Source: Cordia subcordata (taxonomy: Eukaryota > Streptophyta > Magnoliopsida > Boraginales > Cordiaceae). Taken from it: DNA of 64,000 nt. Positions 45,880-57,421 of the stretch are shown here, one piece after another. The DNA is taken from positions 14,551,001-14,615,000 of the forward strand of contig JAPTOF010000008.1 of assembly GCA_028554755.1 (NCBI GenBank), read 5' to 3'. The notes beneath the pieces are model-generated. The model was not told the DNA's origin. It did not search any database and saw only the letters and a program-made list of their open reading frames with translations. The first letter of the stretch is position 1; each line of letters opens with the position of its first letter. A program made the position numbers and the translations under genes.

Positions 45880-46808
45880 AGTCAAAATTGCTTCCCCCCA
45901 CAAGTTCTGAGGTAGATCAGAATTTATTAACAAGGCATCCATCATTTCTTTGAGTGGTCTACTTTTGCATTCAGCAACCCCATTTTGTTGCGGAGAATAA
46001 GGAGCTATTGTTTGGTGTATTATTCCTTGTTTAGCACAATAAGTTTCAAAAGGATATACGTACTCTCCAACCCTATCACTTCTCAAAGTTTTGATCTTCT
46101 TATCTAGTTGACTTTCTACCTCAACTTGGTATTGTTTAAAAACCTCCAAAGCCTCATCTTTGGATCTTAGTAAATGTACATAACAATACTTTGTGCAATC
46201 ATCGATAAAAGTTATAAAAAAAAAATTTTACCGCCTCTTGTTTTTACAAATTTTAGATCACAAATATAACTATGAATCAACCCAAGAGGTTCTGTGGTTC
46301 TTTCTAAAGATTTGAAAGAAGTTCTAGTTAATTTTAATTCTACACAAACTTCACATTTTTTATGATTAGAAAAATCCATTCCATGGATTAGTCCCATTTT
46401 TACAAGTTTGTTTAGAGAATCAAAGTTTACATATCCCAACCTCTCATGCCATAAAGTAAGAGATTCTAAGAAGTAAGCAGAAGGAACAATTTTATTTACC
46501 TCATTCTGGCCAGAAGGCCCAGTAGTTACATTTTCTTTTGGGATCTGGGCTCTAACACTTAATTTATATATCCCTTCATGGAGATAGCCTTTACCCACAA
46601 AATCATGTCCCTTCTTGATTACAACTTTATCAGCACTAAACAGCATAGAGAGTCTGGTTTTACCTAACAAAGAGATGGACACTAGATTTTTCCTAATCTC
46701 AGGAACATGCAGAACATTCTTAAGCGTCCGCTTAACACCAGAGGTCATCTCTAGAACCACGTTTCCTGTACCTACCACTTGGGAAGTTGTAGAATTTTCC
46801 ATGTACAA
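45880..46808 (-). pseudogene. Copia GAG-pre-integrase and integrase core (truncated)
   Basis: The - strand gives SLTLWHERLGYVNFDSLN with a CEVC zinc-finger pair, then LRSDRVGEYV, FETYCAKQGI and YSPQQNGVAE of the integrase catalytic core. It ends at LWGEAIL, where the inverted patch starts. A frameshift near 46215 and the glutamate-region change NGVAECK (normally NGVAERK) are visible. The zinc finger lacks a recognisable His pair upstream because the frame starts late. It is inactive as read. Confidence 0.88.
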
Positions 46809-48195
46809 GACTTCTTCCCTAAAATTGGTGTGTAAGAAAAGAATAGCCTTTTCTTAGAACAAACGTGTCTAGTTGCCCCTGTGTCAATGAACCATTGTTT
46901 AGGATTACCCACCATGTTCACTTCTGACACCATCGTTGAAATATTTAGATCAGACACGTCACCTTCTAGTTCTTCCACAACATTTGCTAAGGCTTTTCTC
47001 TTGCGCAACTTGCAGTCCTTTGCCTTGTGACCAATTTTGTCACAGATATAATATGTCCCATTGAACTGCTTCTTGTCAGCCTTGAGTTTCCCAACAATTG
47101 TCTTCCCTTTTTGCCCTCGATTAGCTTGACTGGTGAACTTCCTCTTTTTGTTGGGATTTGGACCATGTTCCATTATGTGGGCCTTGGATTTCATTCGACC
47201 ATGCATACCCCATTTGCTAGTTGAACGATTTTCTTTCTCAATTCTAAGCCACAGGATTAAATTTTTCATCGTCATCTCCTGTTGCTTGTTTTTTAGGTGA
47301 TTTTTTAACTCACTCCAACCAGGGGGCAATTTATCTATTAAGGCAGCCACTTGGAATTGTTCAACCTGTGACATCCCTTCAGCATGGAGCTCTTGGATGA
47401 TCAGCTGGTATTCTTGCACCTGTGACATCACTAGTTTAAAATATGTCAAAGAGAATTCCAAAAATCTAGTCACTACGAATTTCTTCGTCCTTGCACTTTC
47501 TAGCTCATACTTATCCTCTAATGACATCCTTACTTTCTTAGCTGTTTTACATTTAGCATGTACTTTATACAAGGAAGTTTATAAACAATTCAAAATATAA
47601 CTCCGGCAAAGGAAATCGCTATGCTTCCAAGCATCCACAGGCGCCACCATCTGCACATCCAGGTTGTCCCCTAAGGATGGAGGATCTTGCTGCACATACA
47701 TGAACAGTCCCAAAGTCGTGAGATAAAATTCCATTTGGAGCTGCCATGTCTTGAAGTCTTTTCTAAAAAAATTTTTTTGGCTTCTCAGCATGTAGAGGTG
47801 GAGGTGCATAGTTGGTCGTCCCAAATACAGGCTTGCCTCCAAAAGCATTACTTGGACCAGCAAAATTTGCAGCTCCCCAAAAGCCACTGCTTGAACCAGC
47901 AACATTGTTGGCTTGTCCAAACGAACTGAAAGTTGATCCAGTCGCAGATCCAAAACTGTTGAATCCCTGCACAGTCCTAGGAACCTGCACAGTCATATTA
48001 GTTGTTGGAGTAATTCCAACATTCCTAGTCATGGTAACTCCAGTTGGGGTGTTCCCAGCAGTCACAATAACATTCGGGGTAGCAATGGAGACCCCCGGTC
48101 ACACTCGTTCCAGCAATCCAGGTATGGGTGTTATCCGCAAATTACTTTTCATCATTATTCCCAGTTTGAGTTTTGTTATTTCCAGACATGATTGA
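46772..48195 (-). pseudogene. Copia gag with zinc knuckle and protease start
   Basis: The gag starts at about 48189 (MSGNN) and has Gly/Ser/Phe-rich text, then HAEKPKKFF, a hallmark of Copia gag before the FxxW block (FKTWQLQMEFYLTTL), broken by frameshifts at ~48065, 47765 and 47575. The RNA-binding zinc knuckle reads YYICDKIGHKAKDC: its first Cys is Tyr, so the CX2CX4HX4C finger is damaged. The protease follows as WFIDTGATRHVC (Asp-Thr-Gly active site). Confidence 0.85.
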
Positions 48196-48393
48196 AAGTA
48201 AAGGTTATAAGATTTCCTGCACTCAACCAACCGAAATTAGTTAACCAGTATAATAAATAATTTAAACCAATAGTGAACAGAAAATAAAAAACTAGTTTCT
48301 GTTTGATACAAATTTGAAAATTGTAAGCAATAAATACTACAGTTTATCAAACCTATAAAAATTTAGAATAATGTAAAGTAAATCCCTTGAGAT

Positions 48394-49061
48394 CGTTAGC
48401 ATTTGAAAACAAAATAAAATATAATTATGTAGAAACTGAAATCTAAAATTCTAAAAACAAAAATAGATAAAAATAAATAAATAAATAAATAAACCGAGGC
48501 TCGTAGAACGATTTCTTTAAGGGATTTACGCCCCCCCACAATGGTGCTAAGGGTCGTGCGTATCCCTCCTAGGATACAACGGTTTGACCTCTTGACGTTC
48601 TGGTAGCACTCCACGCAAGAGCTCACGAACTAGTATGTGATGAACTCTCTCCTTTATAATGCACTATAAAACTATTAAAATGCCAAAACTTCAGCAATTA
48701 ATGTGTATCTTAGAGTACTACTAAACAAAATCTATGTAGACAAATGCTCAAAATATTGTGTGTATCCAAACCAAAGAAAATACCAATATTTATAGGAACA
48801 AATTAGGCTAACAACGAAAACCAATTAATTATATAAACCAAAACATCCTAAACATCTTCATTGCCATACAACACGTTATCATCAGTTACAAACAATACAT
48901 GCAAGCTCATAATAGGCATAATGATTATTACCATCATGACATTTAATATTAGTAAATCATGAGCAAATTGCTTATAAAATATAGGCATTTCCAACCAAGA
49001 CAATAATAATCATTATAACTTATAATATCTAATTTCCTTTCATAATTATTCAATTCCAACA
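48394..49061 (-). repeat. 5' LTR of the Copia element
   Basis: 668 bases, aligned along its full length with the copy at 43197-43879. Its inner end has CG in place of the terminal TG (48394-48395) and a ~35-base gap. Confidence 0.9.
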
Positions 49062-50214
49062 CAAATTACGAGAAACTTTGTCAAATATAACTAAAGACAT
49101 GACATGATAATGCAAATCCCTCACATCATAAGCGTTCCCACCAGCATATTGCTTTCTAAGAAAATCTTAAATTAATCATCATAGTGAAAGTTTACATCAA
49201 ATGCTTCTGAAGAAAAAAAAATGCATTCCCACGCAAATCAACACAAATTAGCAAGAATTAACACAATGTTGTGAAAAACTTTAGCAAAAAGAAGAAATTA
49301 AACACAAGGTCATGAAGAAATTTAGAAGATTAGAAAAAAGTTTAAAGCATTTTTAAGTAAGAAAAAAGTGCATTTATTTACTGAAAATGACATCAGTTAA
49401 CAAAATTTAGCATATTAGTTGTGGAGTTATTTTGGTAGCAATGGCACGAGAAAAAAAAAAGTGGAAAAATGTCCCAATTTTGTTAAGATCGAACGAGTAA
49501 CATAAGTCCTAATTTGGGATAATCGGCAAATTTTTTAATCTACTCTTTTTCAGCCAAAACATGTGTCACGTCCTCATCACGTGTGTAAAAGGTTAAAACT
49601 TGGATGGGATTTGGAAATTGGAGTAATGACTTGAGTCGAGTCAAATCTAAAGGACTAAAGTATTTAAATTAAAATGTGGGGATATTGAAGTGTAAAACAG
49701 AGCAAACATAAAGATTACTTAGGGTATGTACGCCAAGAGTTATGTGGAACTTCAAAATGGATCACCTTAATTTAATACCCTGAGACATCCATTAATTGAC
49801 GCGATCTCACAAAAATGGCAGGCCATGCTCTTGGCAATCACTTTCGAGCATGCCGCCTTCCCTTTTCGAAAAATCAAAACAATACAACAATATTTTTAAA
49901 AGAGAAATAAAATGATAATATTTATTCAAAAAAGAGCCTTCCATTTTTTACTTTTTTTAAAATATATATATTGTAGCTTTTTTTCTTCTTTTAAAAAATA
50001 TTAACTTTTAAAACCATTTTCAAAAAGAGCGTTATACGAACACTTGAACGCTTATGCTCTTTTTTTTTTCCCTTTCTGTCAAAGAGTGATGACAGATGAG
50101 TCTTGGCCGTATCTTAAAACATCTTGGTAGACATTTGTTGGGCTCTGGAATGTAAGTTACATTAGTAGTGAGACTCTACTGGTAGTCATCAATACTCAAT
50201 TGTTACACAAATTT
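49062..50214. other. Flank of the Copia insertion and AT-rich intergenic DNA
   Basis: 49067-49170 on the - strand is the probable upstream part of the Mutator-like relic (text like GGNAYDVRDLHY, then VIFDKVSRN). Beyond that I see no gene or named element. Confidence 0.45.
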
Positions 50215-50575
50215 AACAAATCATAATCTATAAATATTTAAGAAAATATATAAATTTAACAAGAAATTTTGAAAAAATTACACTAGGCAAAATTATTTTG
50301 GTTATTAATTTTATACTTATACTATTATTTTGTCATACTAAAAATTACAATCTATGGATATTTAAAATAATTTCCAAATTTGAATTAAAAAAGCAAAAAA
50401 TTTATACTAGGCAAAATTATTCTGGTTTTTAATTTTATATGTCTACGATTATTTTTATCATACCAAAAATCATAATCCATAAATATTTGAAATAATTTAA
50501 TCACAATCCATAAATATTTAAAATAATTTACAAATTTAACTGAAAAAGTAAAAGAAAATACTCTATGCAATTAAA
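50215..50575 (+). repeat. Tandem repeat of ~125 bases
   Basis: The block ACTAGGCAAAATTATTTTGG then TTATTAATTTTATA occurs at ~50282 and, with changes, at ~50405. It is separated by AATCTATGGATATTT / AATCCATAAATATTT text that also precedes the first copy. A further copy of the block lies at ~51337, beyond the foldback at 50633-51206. Confidence 0.8.
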
Positions 50576-50632
50576 ATAATTTGAAAAGTATAATAATTGA
50601 AAAAGAAGAATAAGAACTATAAAAATTTCATA

Positions 50633-51206
50633 CGGGAAACACTTTCCCAAGAATAAAGTATTACTGGTGTAATTAATCCATTTTTGAAAGATAAATCAAA
50701 CATCTCACAAAATTATTATTGGAATCTAAAATACATTTAGCTCTCAAGACATTGGATATGTCCGTTTAAATTGTCTTATAAAAAAATATTTTTTGTATAA
50801 TTAAAAAATACTTTTTAAAGAAGTTTCATATTTTTAGTTTTTGAAAAAGAAATTCTGCTTAAGCTTTTTTGAAAGCTGCAACTTTTTTTTTTCTTTGAAA
50901 GGCCAATTCATATATCTGTTAGAGAAAAAAAGTTTTTTGAAAATATTTAAAAAACTTGCAGCTTTTGGAAAAGCTTAAACTTGATTTCTTCTTTAAAACT
51001 AAAAATATGAAACTTCTTTAAAAACCTTTTTTTTTAATTATAAGAGAAAATATTTTTTTATAAGTCAGTCCAAACAGACATCTCTAATATCTTAAGAGTT
51101 TAAATTATTAGATTCCAATAATAATTTTGTGAAACATTCGATTTATCCTTCATAAGTGGATTAGGTAAAGCAATAATATTTTATTTATGAGAAAGTGTTT
51201 CTGGGA
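50633..51206. mobile_element. Large foldback element, ~575 bases with ~250-base arms
   Basis: The left arm GGGAAACACTTTCCC, then TTTGAAAGATAAATC, CACAAAATTATTATTGG and TGTCCGTTTAAATTGTC pairs with the right arm read in reverse (CAGAAACACTTTCTC, AAGGATAAATC, CACAAAATTATTATTGG, TGTCTGTTTGGACTGAC). The centre is near 50920. No coding. Terminal bases and target-site duplication are unclear. Confidence 0.85.
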
Positions 51207-51944
51207 TGGGCTTCTCAAATGCTTCCCCAATAAAGGTAGGCAATCTCTTGCAAGGTAATACTTTAGTGTTTTTTCCCCCACAATTCAGAAGTTATCAGAA
51301 TAAGAGGGATCCAAGTAACATTGAGAAAAAAATTATGCTAGGCAAAATTATTTTAGTTATTAATTTTATATTTTTACAATTAATTTATGTTAGTTTTTTT
51401 TCTTTAAAACTAATTGCTTAAGAGATAAGTCTTTTAAAATGCCACAGAATTAAAATATTGCAAACATATTGGAAGTAGAACTCTTTGAACCCAAATAAAA
51501 GGAAACAAAAGCATTTATAACGCTTGAGGCATTTTCAGACAACGCTTCAGGAGTTTTCACAAAAGTTTCCAGGAGCTCTTAAAACACTTTTCTAATATTC
51601 TCAAAAATTATTTAAAAGTTATAATATTTTTGTAATAAAAATAAAATTTATATATATATATATAAGTTAAAAAAAAAAAAAAAACCCTCTATTTCCACCA
51701 GCAAGGGGCATGGTCAACTGGGTTTCAATGCCATTATTTTAATCATGAAGATTTGGTCTCTAATAAGAAGTTAGCCTTTTGTGTTGTTTCAAGTTTCTGT
51801 GGGGGAGTTAGTCAACTAGTGACGTTGGTAACTGCGCATGACATTTGGGAACACCACAACCGCAATGGAACACGAGGATTATGCCAAGTCCACCCGCCGT
51901 TATTCCGTCCAACATGTGACTCACCAAATTCTGATTCTTTCATT
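51207..51944. other. Intergenic DNA without a recognised gene
   Basis: Contains one copy of the 50215-50575 repeat block (51325-51385), an (AT)n run at 51648-51664 and poly-A at 51669-51684. The short frames at 51753-52050 have no family signal. Confidence 0.5.
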
Positions 51945-52530
51945 TTCACTTGACTCCAAATCTTCTCGTTGTTATCGTAGCATTACAAGAGTGCCCCTTC
52001 TCGTGTTAGGGATGCACGATTCGGGCTACTTGGTTTTTTTTTTTTTTTAAGAAAAATATATTTTTGAAAAGAATATTTTATTTTTTGTATTAATTACTTT
52101 ACTTGATTTTTTTAAAAAAAAAAATTTAATATAATATTTTAATTTTAAAAAATATTTTTTAAAATTTATTAAAAAACACTTAAAAAAAAAAAGCGCTTTC
52201 AATGATTCATTTTCACAAGAGTCCAAATATTGTCGTAGTTATCGTCGCATTACACAAGAGTGCCACTTCTCATATTAGGGATGCATGCTTAGGGCTTGTT
52301 TAGATTAACTTTCTCTTTTAGAAAAAGTTGAAATTTAAAAAAAAGTTTAAATATAATAATTTTTAAAAACCAATATTTTTAGTTTCATAAAAAAAAAACA
52401 TTTTTCTAAAAATAAAAAGCACTTTGAAAAGAACGCTTTCAATGTTTCATTTTCGCAAGACTCCAAATCTTCTCGTAGTTATCATATCCTTACAAGAGTG
52501 CCACTTCTTGTATTAAGATTGATGAATGAA
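51945..52530 (+). repeat. Three tandem copies of a ~240-267-base unit
   Basis: The marker CCAAATCTTCTCGT...TTACAAGAGTGCC occurs at 51956, 52223 (CCAAATATTGTCG) and 52463, followed each time by A/T tracts and GGGCT/GCTTTCAATG joints. Each long unit includes text like a degraded GTTTGGATTG MITE (GGGCTTGTTTAGATTAAC at 52291), so the MITE-like sequence was probably duplicated with its flank. Confidence 0.8.
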
Positions 52531-53892
52531 TATTACGAACGCATACAATTTATGGATTTTAATATTCTTTCGTAATTCTTACTGGGAGACAGATGTCAAG
52601 GCTTGAGAGGCGTCACATGTCACTTTCATACTGGTCGTTTGTGACTTTGTTCACACCGCATAAGGGCCAGCCACGTTGGCGCATCTATTCAAACGAATGA
52701 ATGGAACAACAACTATTGACTTTGTCCTGCGAAAAAAGAACAGCTGTTGACTATGAATGTTAGTCATAAGGTTTAGGTAAATAAATTAATTAAAAAATAT
52801 GATTAATATTAAAAACTTGCTAAAAGATTTATTTATATTTTATCTCTTATCTATCTATTTCATTCATAGTTTTTGTTTTCAATATTATTAAAATTTTCTA
52901 AACTAAGAAATTCAATAAAATGCATTATTTATCTTATATTTTTTCATCCAAGACCCTTTATTTTATACTTTTTCTTTTTCTAATTCAAATATTCATTTTA
53001 ATTACAGTAGAATTTAGTTATTGTTGAAAACATGCTAAAATTAAATTTATAAATTTATTTATATTTTATTCTCACACAAATTATAAAAACTAATCCTTAA
53101 TAATAAATATAAAAAATACTCATTTATTCCGTATATAGCATGAGAATTATACCAGTTGCTTGCTAAAGGGATGAGATTTCCATTTGCAATCCTTTTTCTA
53201 ATGGCTTCTAACTCCTCGGTTATAAATGAGAAGATTTCGGGCCTATTCAAGTATATATCTCTCATTTTGAACCCAATTGTGAATTCTTGTTTTGAGACAG
53301 AGAGAAATTTCATAAATGATCTTTATCATTTACAAAAAAAGGTATCATTTTGGTTCTTGTTGTTTTAAATGTGATTTAATCCTTAATATTTGTAAAAAGT
53401 GTCAATTTATGAGTTATTGTTTATAAAGTGACTTATGGTCCTTAATATTTATAAAATGTGTCAATTTTTCATCTCCATTAATTGGTCATGTATTGATCAT
53501 ATAACTATTTTTGAAGGTCAAAATAAAAATTAAGTAAACACTTTTTGTAAATATTAGAGACCAAATACATAATTTTTGAAACAATAAGGATTAAATTGAT
53601 TTTTTTTACAAATAATGACAATTAAATTAATGAATATTTTTAAATAAGTAGATTAGAAAATATTTTTGTGATTAGAAGGAGAATAATTCAAAATTTCTTG
53701 AAGGGGAAAAAAGTTATGTTATAAAGACACGTAACATTAACTAAAAAGGAAAATACATATTTTGATAATAATATAGATTAATTGAATAAACAATGGATAT
53801 TTTTGTTAAACACTTGTTGTCTTTAACAGTTACAATAAAAAAAAAATACAATACGGACTAATTGAAGACTTTCTTTTGCCCCTTTTTCAAGT
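52531..53892. other. AT-rich intergenic DNA; possible foldback 53326-53632
   Basis: No gene. CATTTACAAAAAAAGGTATC (53328) and, on the other strand, ATTATTTGTAAAAAAAATC (~53620) plus TCCTTAATATTTGTAAAAAG (53390) and TCTCTAATATTTACAAAAAG form imperfect inverted repeats about a ~300-base foldback. Confidence 0.45.
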
Positions 53893-54128
53893 GTGGAAGC
53901 TATTCTTGGCTTGGCTTACACTTTGAATCTCTCATTTCTGGCTGATAAGTTAGATGCCATCAAGAAACATCATATATGGGATCTTATTCTTCTACCACTC
54001 AACAAGCCAATAATAGGATACTTAAAAATTTCGGTCATTATAAAGCACGTCTTATTGCTAAAAGTTTCAATAAAAAATATAATATTGTTAGTAAATACAT
54101 TTATTCAGGGGTATGAGATATTGAAACA

Positions 54129-54130
<2 letters not shown>
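53893..54130 (+). pseudogene. Copia reverse transcriptase N-terminal fragment
   Basis: The frame gives LDAIKKHHIWDLILLPLNKP and then, after a frameshift near 54025, HYKARLIAKSFNKKYNI. These are the 'ALxxNxTWxLVxLP' and 'YKARLVAKGFxQxxGxDY' segments of Copia pol. The Gly of AKGF is Ser. Nothing else of the element is visible; the fragment ends near the AT microsatellite. Confidence 0.75.
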
Positions 54131-54170
<40 letters not shown>

Positions 54171-54172
54171 AT
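54131..54172 (+). repeat. (AT)n(GT)n microsatellite
   Basis: Pure AT run passing into GT, at the 5' edge of Helitron-like copy B. Confidence 0.95.
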
Positions 54173-54235
54173 GTAAGTTGGACCCAATAGAGCTCAAAAA
54201 GACATGCCACATCAACTTCTAGAAGGAGAGTATAA

Positions 54236-54431
54236 GGGCTCGTTTGGATTGGCTTTTTTCAAAAACTCTTTTTTTAATAGTTTTTTTAGAAGCTGAATAT
54301 TCTGGTTTCTAAAAAAAAGTTGTATTTGAACTTTTTTTAGAATCCAAATAAAATAGTTATTACAAATTTAATATAACATTTTCAAGAAAAAAAATATTTT
54401 TTCCTAAAAAAAAGTCAATCCAAACAGGCCC
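54236..54431 (+). mobile_element. Tourist-like MITE inserted in Helitron-like copy B
   Basis: Begins GGGCTCGTTTGGATTGGC and, on the other strand, GGGCCTGTTTGGATTGAC; flanked by TAA on both sides. Copy A lacks it, giving an empty site for comparison. Confidence 0.85.
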
Positions 54432-54600
54432 TAACTTAATTTTGTACTCTCCCAAGTGGTAATATGCAAGGTTAAAAAAATCATTAATTTCAAAGGTATA
54501 AATTCTGTTATAAACCCCTAATATTGTTATTTTTCTCTAACTAAGATCTTATTGATTTAAATGTTCAAATTGATTTATAATGTTTTACTACATAGTCAAA

Positions 54601-55026
54601 TTAGTCCCTAAATTAAACAATCAAGTTAGCTTTTATTAGTTCAGAAATTTTATATCGGTCCTTTATATTTAATAAAGTTATTCAAATTAGTATAAATACG
54701 AGTAGAATAATGAGGACTTTTAAACTATTTAAATTAGTCGGTAATAATTTAAGGACATAGTCAAACTAACCAATAAACATAGTCAAAATTTTCATTATTT
54801 CAATATATTTATATTAGTCCTGAAATTAAACAATCAAGTTAGTTTTTATTAGTTAAGAAATTTTAAATCGGTCCTTTATATTTAATAAAGTTATTCAAAT
54901 TAGTATAAATACGAGTAGAATAATGAGGACTTTTAAACTATTTAAATTAGTCTATAATAGTTTAAGGACATAGTCAAACTAGCCAATAAACATAGTCAAA
55001 ATTTTCATTATTTCAATATATTTATA
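54601..55026 (+). repeat. 213-base tandem duplication in copy B
   Basis: TTAGTCCCTAAATTAAACAA at 54601 recurs as TTAGTCCTGAAATTAAACAA at 54814, and the two units match almost base for base. Copy A has one unit only. Confidence 0.92.
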
Positions 55027-55848
55027 TTAGTCCTTAATATTTCACAACTTATTCGAATTAATCCCGTTATATATAATATTATATGATATAGATTCTAGAG
55101 ATATGGTACACTAACAAATGAGAAAATTATGTTACAAATACCAATATTTTTATTAAATTAGTCCCTATTATTTTTAAAGATTCAAATAAGAATATTAGTA
55201 CAAAAATTACTACGGAAAATGAAATGATATTTAATAATTCTTCTATACATACTATTATAGTAGAAGTAGTAGTCATTGATACTTCATCAAAATTTAAGAG
55301 ATTTTAGGAGATGCCATATCATCTTTTAATTAAGTTTCTTTAGTTTATTTCTATTAAATAATTTTTAATACTAATAAATCTCTATGATCACTACAAGTCC
55401 CTGTTATTTTCTTTTATATCCAGTCTTTATTATTTTGAAATATCTAAATCAATCATGGTTTTTCAAAAAACATTCAATTTAACTTCCATTGTTAAATATT
55501 TAACCAAATATGACTAAATTAACTTCACTAATTGGCGAACTAAAATTATTCTTTAATTGTAAATATTTACTAAATAAAATGGATAAGACATATTATTGAA
55601 TTATTCAAGTGAATATTAATATTCATAACTGATTTTTGAATGTAATGGTATCATATTCATAGGATATTTCAAAAAATAAAAATAAAAGAAAAACACTAGA
55701 ATTAATTTTTATAGATATTTAAAAATAATAAAAAATATACGAAAACCTAAAAATAAAAAAATCACATCTCTAAATATTTAGAAAACTAAGAAATACACAG
55801 AAAATCTAAATGAGCCCGTGCAAAGCACATGTTCTAAAAGCACTAGTA

Positions 55849-56130
55849 ATACATAAATTTCAAATCCCAAAATCTAATTATTGGCGTTGGATAGACTTAT
55901 ATATCTTTCTCAAACAAATCATTGAATAAAAAATTAACTCTTATATGTAATCAAACTGTGTGAAAAGTAACGTTACAAATAAATTTAATAATTATAAATA
56001 TCATTTCTCATACCAATATAATTGATTTAAGTATATTATATCTCTAACATAATAACTTTTTTGAACAAATTTAATAATTTTAAATATCATTTCTCATAAT
56101 AATATAATTAATTTAAGCATATTATATCTC
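55849..56130 (+). repeat. ~85-base tandem duplication at the Mutator-like insertion site
   Basis: The unit starting AATTTAATAATT (55982, again ~56068) includes CATTTCTCATA and TATATTATATCTCTAACATAA. The second unit is cut after ATTATATCTC at 56130 by the element at 56131-58069 and resumes with TAACATAATAACTT at 58079. Confidence 0.85.
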
Positions 56131-57390
56131 GAATTTTCTTTTTACCCAAAATTTGATATCCCATACAAAATTGACCCTATTTTGGTTAGAGTTTCAAATA
56201 TAACCTAATCTCGCTCCCAAAATGCGTCATCTCCACTCCGAAAACGCGTCCTGGCAAAGGTAATACAAAATAATTCAAAAAATTTCAAAATTTAAACTTG
56301 CCGCGCGTCGAAAACACGGACTACATTTTCAAAACATGGAACGCACTGCCGAAATGCGGTTGCAAATGCAGCGCACTCTAGGAATACGATCCACGTTCTG
56401 GAAATGCAGTTGCGTACCATAAATTAGCCTGCTTGGGGGTTTTCTCCCCCATTCCCCGTTTCGTTTTCCAAAATTTTCCCCCATCCTGAATTGAGAATTT
56501 CTAATTTATCAGCCTCACTTCCAAGGATTTAGCCTTTATCTTGTAAGTTATTTATTCTATGCTGTGAATTTTGTAATTATATTTTATGTTTTAAGTTATA
56601 TAATTTATTTTTAGTTTGTGTAATTTGTTTGGTAGTTTAATTTAATTTTATTTTAAGTGATGATGTTGATTTGTTAATTTGTAATTTAATTGTTGTAAAT
56701 ATAGGAAGTTAATAATTTAAGAAGTTAGTTATTTAATAAATTAGGGATTTAAATTTTATAATAAAGTTAAGTTAGTTAATTGTAGAAAATTTGGGATTTA
56801 GCAATTTACAAAAGTTAAGTTAGTTAGTAATTTATGGTTTAGGTTTTATTATATTTTAAGTTATATAATTTGGAAATTTAATAATTTTATAATTTAATAA
56901 TCTAGTAATTTATTAATTTAGGGATTTAAAGTTTGTAAGAAAGTTAAGTTAATTAGTTGTAGAAAATTTGGTATTTAGGAATTTAAAAAAGTTATGTTAG
57001 TTAGTGATTTATGGTTTAGGGTTTATAGTTTTAGCATTATTGTTGTTGTTGTTGTTGTTGTTATTATTATTATTAATATAATTTGGTAATTTAATTATTT
57101 TATAATTTAATAATCTAGTAATTTATTAATTTAGGGATTTAAAGTTTATAAGAAAGTCAAGTTAATTAATTTTAGAAAATTTGGTATTTAGGAATTTAAA
57201 AAAGTTATGTTAGTTAGTTATTTATGGTTTAGGGTTTATAGTTTTAGCATTGTTGTTGCTGTTATTGTTGTTGTTGTTATTATTATTATTATGTTTTAAG
57301 TTATGTAATTTATTGTTAGTTTCTCTAAAAAAATTAGGTTAGTTAGTAATTAATGGTTTAGGGTTTATTAATTTGGCATTATTATTTAGG

Positions 57391-57421
<31 letters not shown>

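Larger units (their letters stand above)
43197..49061 (-). mobile_element. Boundary-complete Copia retrotransposon, internally damaged
   Basis: Two direct LTRs (43197-43879 and 48394-49061) frame gag, protease, integrase, reverse transcriptase and RNase H remnants in Copia order on the - strand. The perfect 5-base target-site duplication CAAAT lies at 43192-43196 and 49062-49066. Each LTR ends TGTTGGAATTG on the - strand, and the polypurine tract abuts the 3' LTR. I count about 40 mismatches over ~620 aligned LTR bases, so the insertion is old. Stops, frameshifts and a foreign inverted patch at 45624-45879 make it non-autonomous. The primer-binding site was not recognised. Confidence 0.92.
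54171..55848 (+). mobile_element. Helitron-like non-autonomous element, copy B
   Basis: The 3' end has the hairpin CCCGTGCAAAGCACATG (55816-55832) followed by TTCTAAAAGCACTAG and host T (55844-55848), the classic Helitron CTAG|T end. The body matches copy A (21680-22930) read in reverse, including the edge GACATGCCACATCA. It differs from copy A by a MITE insertion (54236-54431) and by a 213-base internal duplication. No Rep/helicase coding is present. Confidence 0.65.
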
